From contig NZ_LT906479.1 in assembly GCF_900187015.1 (NCBI RefSeq), forward strand, positions 2,976,001 through 3,040,000: a stretch of DNA of 64,000 nucleotides, given 5' to 3'. Of the stretch, positions 62,852 through 64,000 are shown piece by piece. Source of the DNA: Serratia ficaria (GTDB lineage: Bacteria > Pseudomonadota > Gammaproteobacteria > Enterobacterales > Enterobacteriaceae). A program made the translations under genes and the position numbers. Every line of letters starts with the position of its first letter. Position 1 is the first letter of the stretch. The notes under the pieces were generated by a model. That model did not search any database and had not been told where the DNA came from. It saw only the letters and a list, made by a program, of their open reading frames with translations.

Positions 62852-63167
62852 AATTGAAAAAATAAGGCCGGAAATCATCATCGGCCGCGAAATCCTATTC
62901 AATTGCAAAAAACTTCAAAATTTCTGATCGCGCTCGCAAAAATAATTTGGCCCGATTTGCTCAAGGTCACACTTTTGCCCCGTCAAAGTGCAGGCCACGC
63001 ACCATTATCGGGCAAGGCCGCGTCAACTCAGGCGTTGCGCGGCGCGTTGCCCCCGCGCGATGCGCTCGGCGGCGCGCCGTTTTTACCGCGGAGCCCATCT
63101 TGATTAACCAGCGACTACACTGTGATCCTGACCGCATTTTTCTTATTTCAGCTCACCAGGAGACACC

Positions 63168-64000
63168 ATGTCCAAAAAAACTGTCGATCTCGGCCAGCCG
63201 GCCGCACAGCGCGATATCCGCGCCTTTCTCGACGCGTTGAACGCCGGCGGCGGCAAGCCGATGGAGCAGATGAAACCGAAAGAGGCGCGCAAGGTGTTGG
63301 AAGGCGCGCAGAGCAGCGTCGAAGTGCCGCTGCGCGAGGTGGAGATCAGCGAGAAAACCATTCACGTCGATGGACAGGACATCCTGCTGCACCTGGTGCG
63401 GCCGGCCCGGGTAAAAGAGAAACTGCCGGTGTTTATGTTCTTCCACGGCGGCGGCTGGGTGCTGGGGGATTTCCCCACCCATGAACGGCTGGTGCGCGAT
63501 CTGGTGCACGCCTCAGGCGCCGCCGCGGTGTTCGTCAACTACACCCCGTCGCCGGAGGCGCATTACCCGACCGCCATCAACCAGGCCTACGCCGCCACCG
63601 AATGGGTGGCCGAATACGGTGAGAAAATCAACGTCGACGGCGCGCGGCTGGCGGTGGTCGGCAACAGCGTCGGCGGCAACATGGCGACGGTGGTCAGCCT
63701 GATGGCGAAGGAGAAAGGCACCCCGGCGCTGCGCTGCCAGATCCTGCTGTGGCCGGTGACCCACGCCAGCTTCGATACCGCGTCTTACCGCCAGTTCGCC
63801 GAAGGACACTTCCTCACCCGCAACATGATGAAATGGTTCTGGGACAACTACACCACCGACAAGGCGCAGCGCAAAGAGATCACCGCCTCGCCGCTCAACG
63901 CCTCATTGGAGCAGCTGCAAGGTCTGCCGCCGGCGCTGGTGCAGACCGCCGAGCTGGACGTGCTGCGCGACGAAGGCGAAGCCTACGCCCGGCTGCTGAA
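63168..64000 (+). CDS. Alpha/beta-hydrolase (HSL-type esterase), 3' end cut off
   Basis: The first 277 codons of a carboxylesterase of the hormone-sensitive-lipase (family IV) group; the gene runs off the right edge. The oxyanion-hole motif HGGGW is at residues 93-97, the nucleophile Ser is about residue 167 in GNSVGG, and the acid Asp is in ELDVLRDEGEAY. The catalytic His is beyond the window. The start has CAGGAGACACC upstream. It is divergent from the ast operon; the substrate is unknown. No signal peptide, so it is cytoplasmic. Confidence 0.88.
   Translation, partial: MSKKTVDLGQPAAQRDIRAFLDALNAGGGKPMEQMKPKEARKVLEGAQSSVEVPLREVEISEKTIHVDGQDILLHLVRPARVKEKLPVFMFFHGGGWVLGDFPTHERLVRDLVHASGAAAVFVNYTPSPEAHYPTAINQAYAATEWVAEYGEKINVDGARLAVVGNSVGGNMATVVSLMAKEKGTPALRCQILLWPVTHASFDTASYRQFAEGHFLTRNMMKWFWDNYTTDKAQRKEITASPLNASLEQLQGLPPALVQTAELDVLRDEGEAYARLL

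Noticed and set aside
62949..62963. TGGCCCGATTTGC as a second sigma-54 promoter
   Set aside because: GG and GC are only 10 bases apart instead of 12, so the spacing does not fit sigma-54.

Overview
The window reads as a chromosome segment of an enteric gammaproteobacterium of the genus Serratia, most likely the S. marcescens group. It is GC-rich and densely coded. Almost every gene has a close Escherichia coli counterpart (aspS, cmoAB, argS, murJ, dbpA, purT, pabB, sdaA, manXYZ, mntP, cspC, astCADBE), and many lie in the E. coli order. The genus call rests on protein similarity recalled from memory plus the interspersed non-E. coli genes; no search was run.

Layout. 0-7 kb: yebC (cut by the window edge), nudB, aspS, an FmdB-type zinc ribbon, yecD, yecE, yecN and the cmoAB wobble-uridine modification pair. 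7-12 kb: an operon of a lipoprotein and a coiled-coil FKBP protein, then cutC (with a likely MicL sRNA in its 3' end), a MalY/PatB-type C-S lyase and yecM. 12-18 kb: argS, murJ, mviM, yceH, rimJ. 18-24 kb: mdtH, an 82-residue unknown, grxB, a UbiB-like kinase, yceB, yebF, yqfB and SOS-regulated yebG. 24-31 kb: dbpA, a cold-shock gene, purT with a PurR box, yoaH, an orphan glycosyltransferase, pabB and nudL. 31-42 kb: sdaA behind a long structured leader, a CSS/EAL phosphodiesterase (pdeD), yoaE, manXYZ-yobD behind a perfect Mlc/NagC-type palindrome, mntP behind a yybP-ykoY manganese riboswitch, and rlmA.

42-49.4 kb is the most variable part. The yobF-cspC pair and the yebO/mgrB/yobH group are separated by about 4 kb holding a metallo-beta-lactamase-fold hydrolase, a small membrane protein, a PheP-type permease, two short phage-like proteins and a fosfomycin-resistance gene (fosA) destroyed by an internal deletion. 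Several real genes here are very short: yobF (38 codons) and mgrB (52 codons, with a PhoP box).

49-56 kb is a run of short genes (yobH, yecF-like, yccJ, several single-pass small membrane proteins, kbp, yebW, an AriR-like regulator), an AraC-family regulator, a pirin and a major porin. 56-63 kb is the complete astCADBE arginine succinyltransferase operon, with a good sigma-54 promoter and ArgR-like boxes upstream. The window ends inside an alpha/beta-hydrolase gene read in the opposite direction.

Regulation visible in the sequence links several stress and nutrient circuits: SOS (yebG), purine (purT), sugar PTS (manXYZ), manganese (mntP), magnesium/antimicrobial peptide (mgrB) and nitrogen (ast, and NtrC-like palindromes upstream of the porin). 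I saw no rRNA, tRNA, CRISPR array, insertion sequence or prophage. I did not find a clear new multi-gene defence or metabolic system. The most unusual items are the fosA scar, the sdaA leader, the NtrC-like tandem palindromes, the FKBP/lipoprotein pair with an altered active site, and the cluster of tiny membrane proteins.
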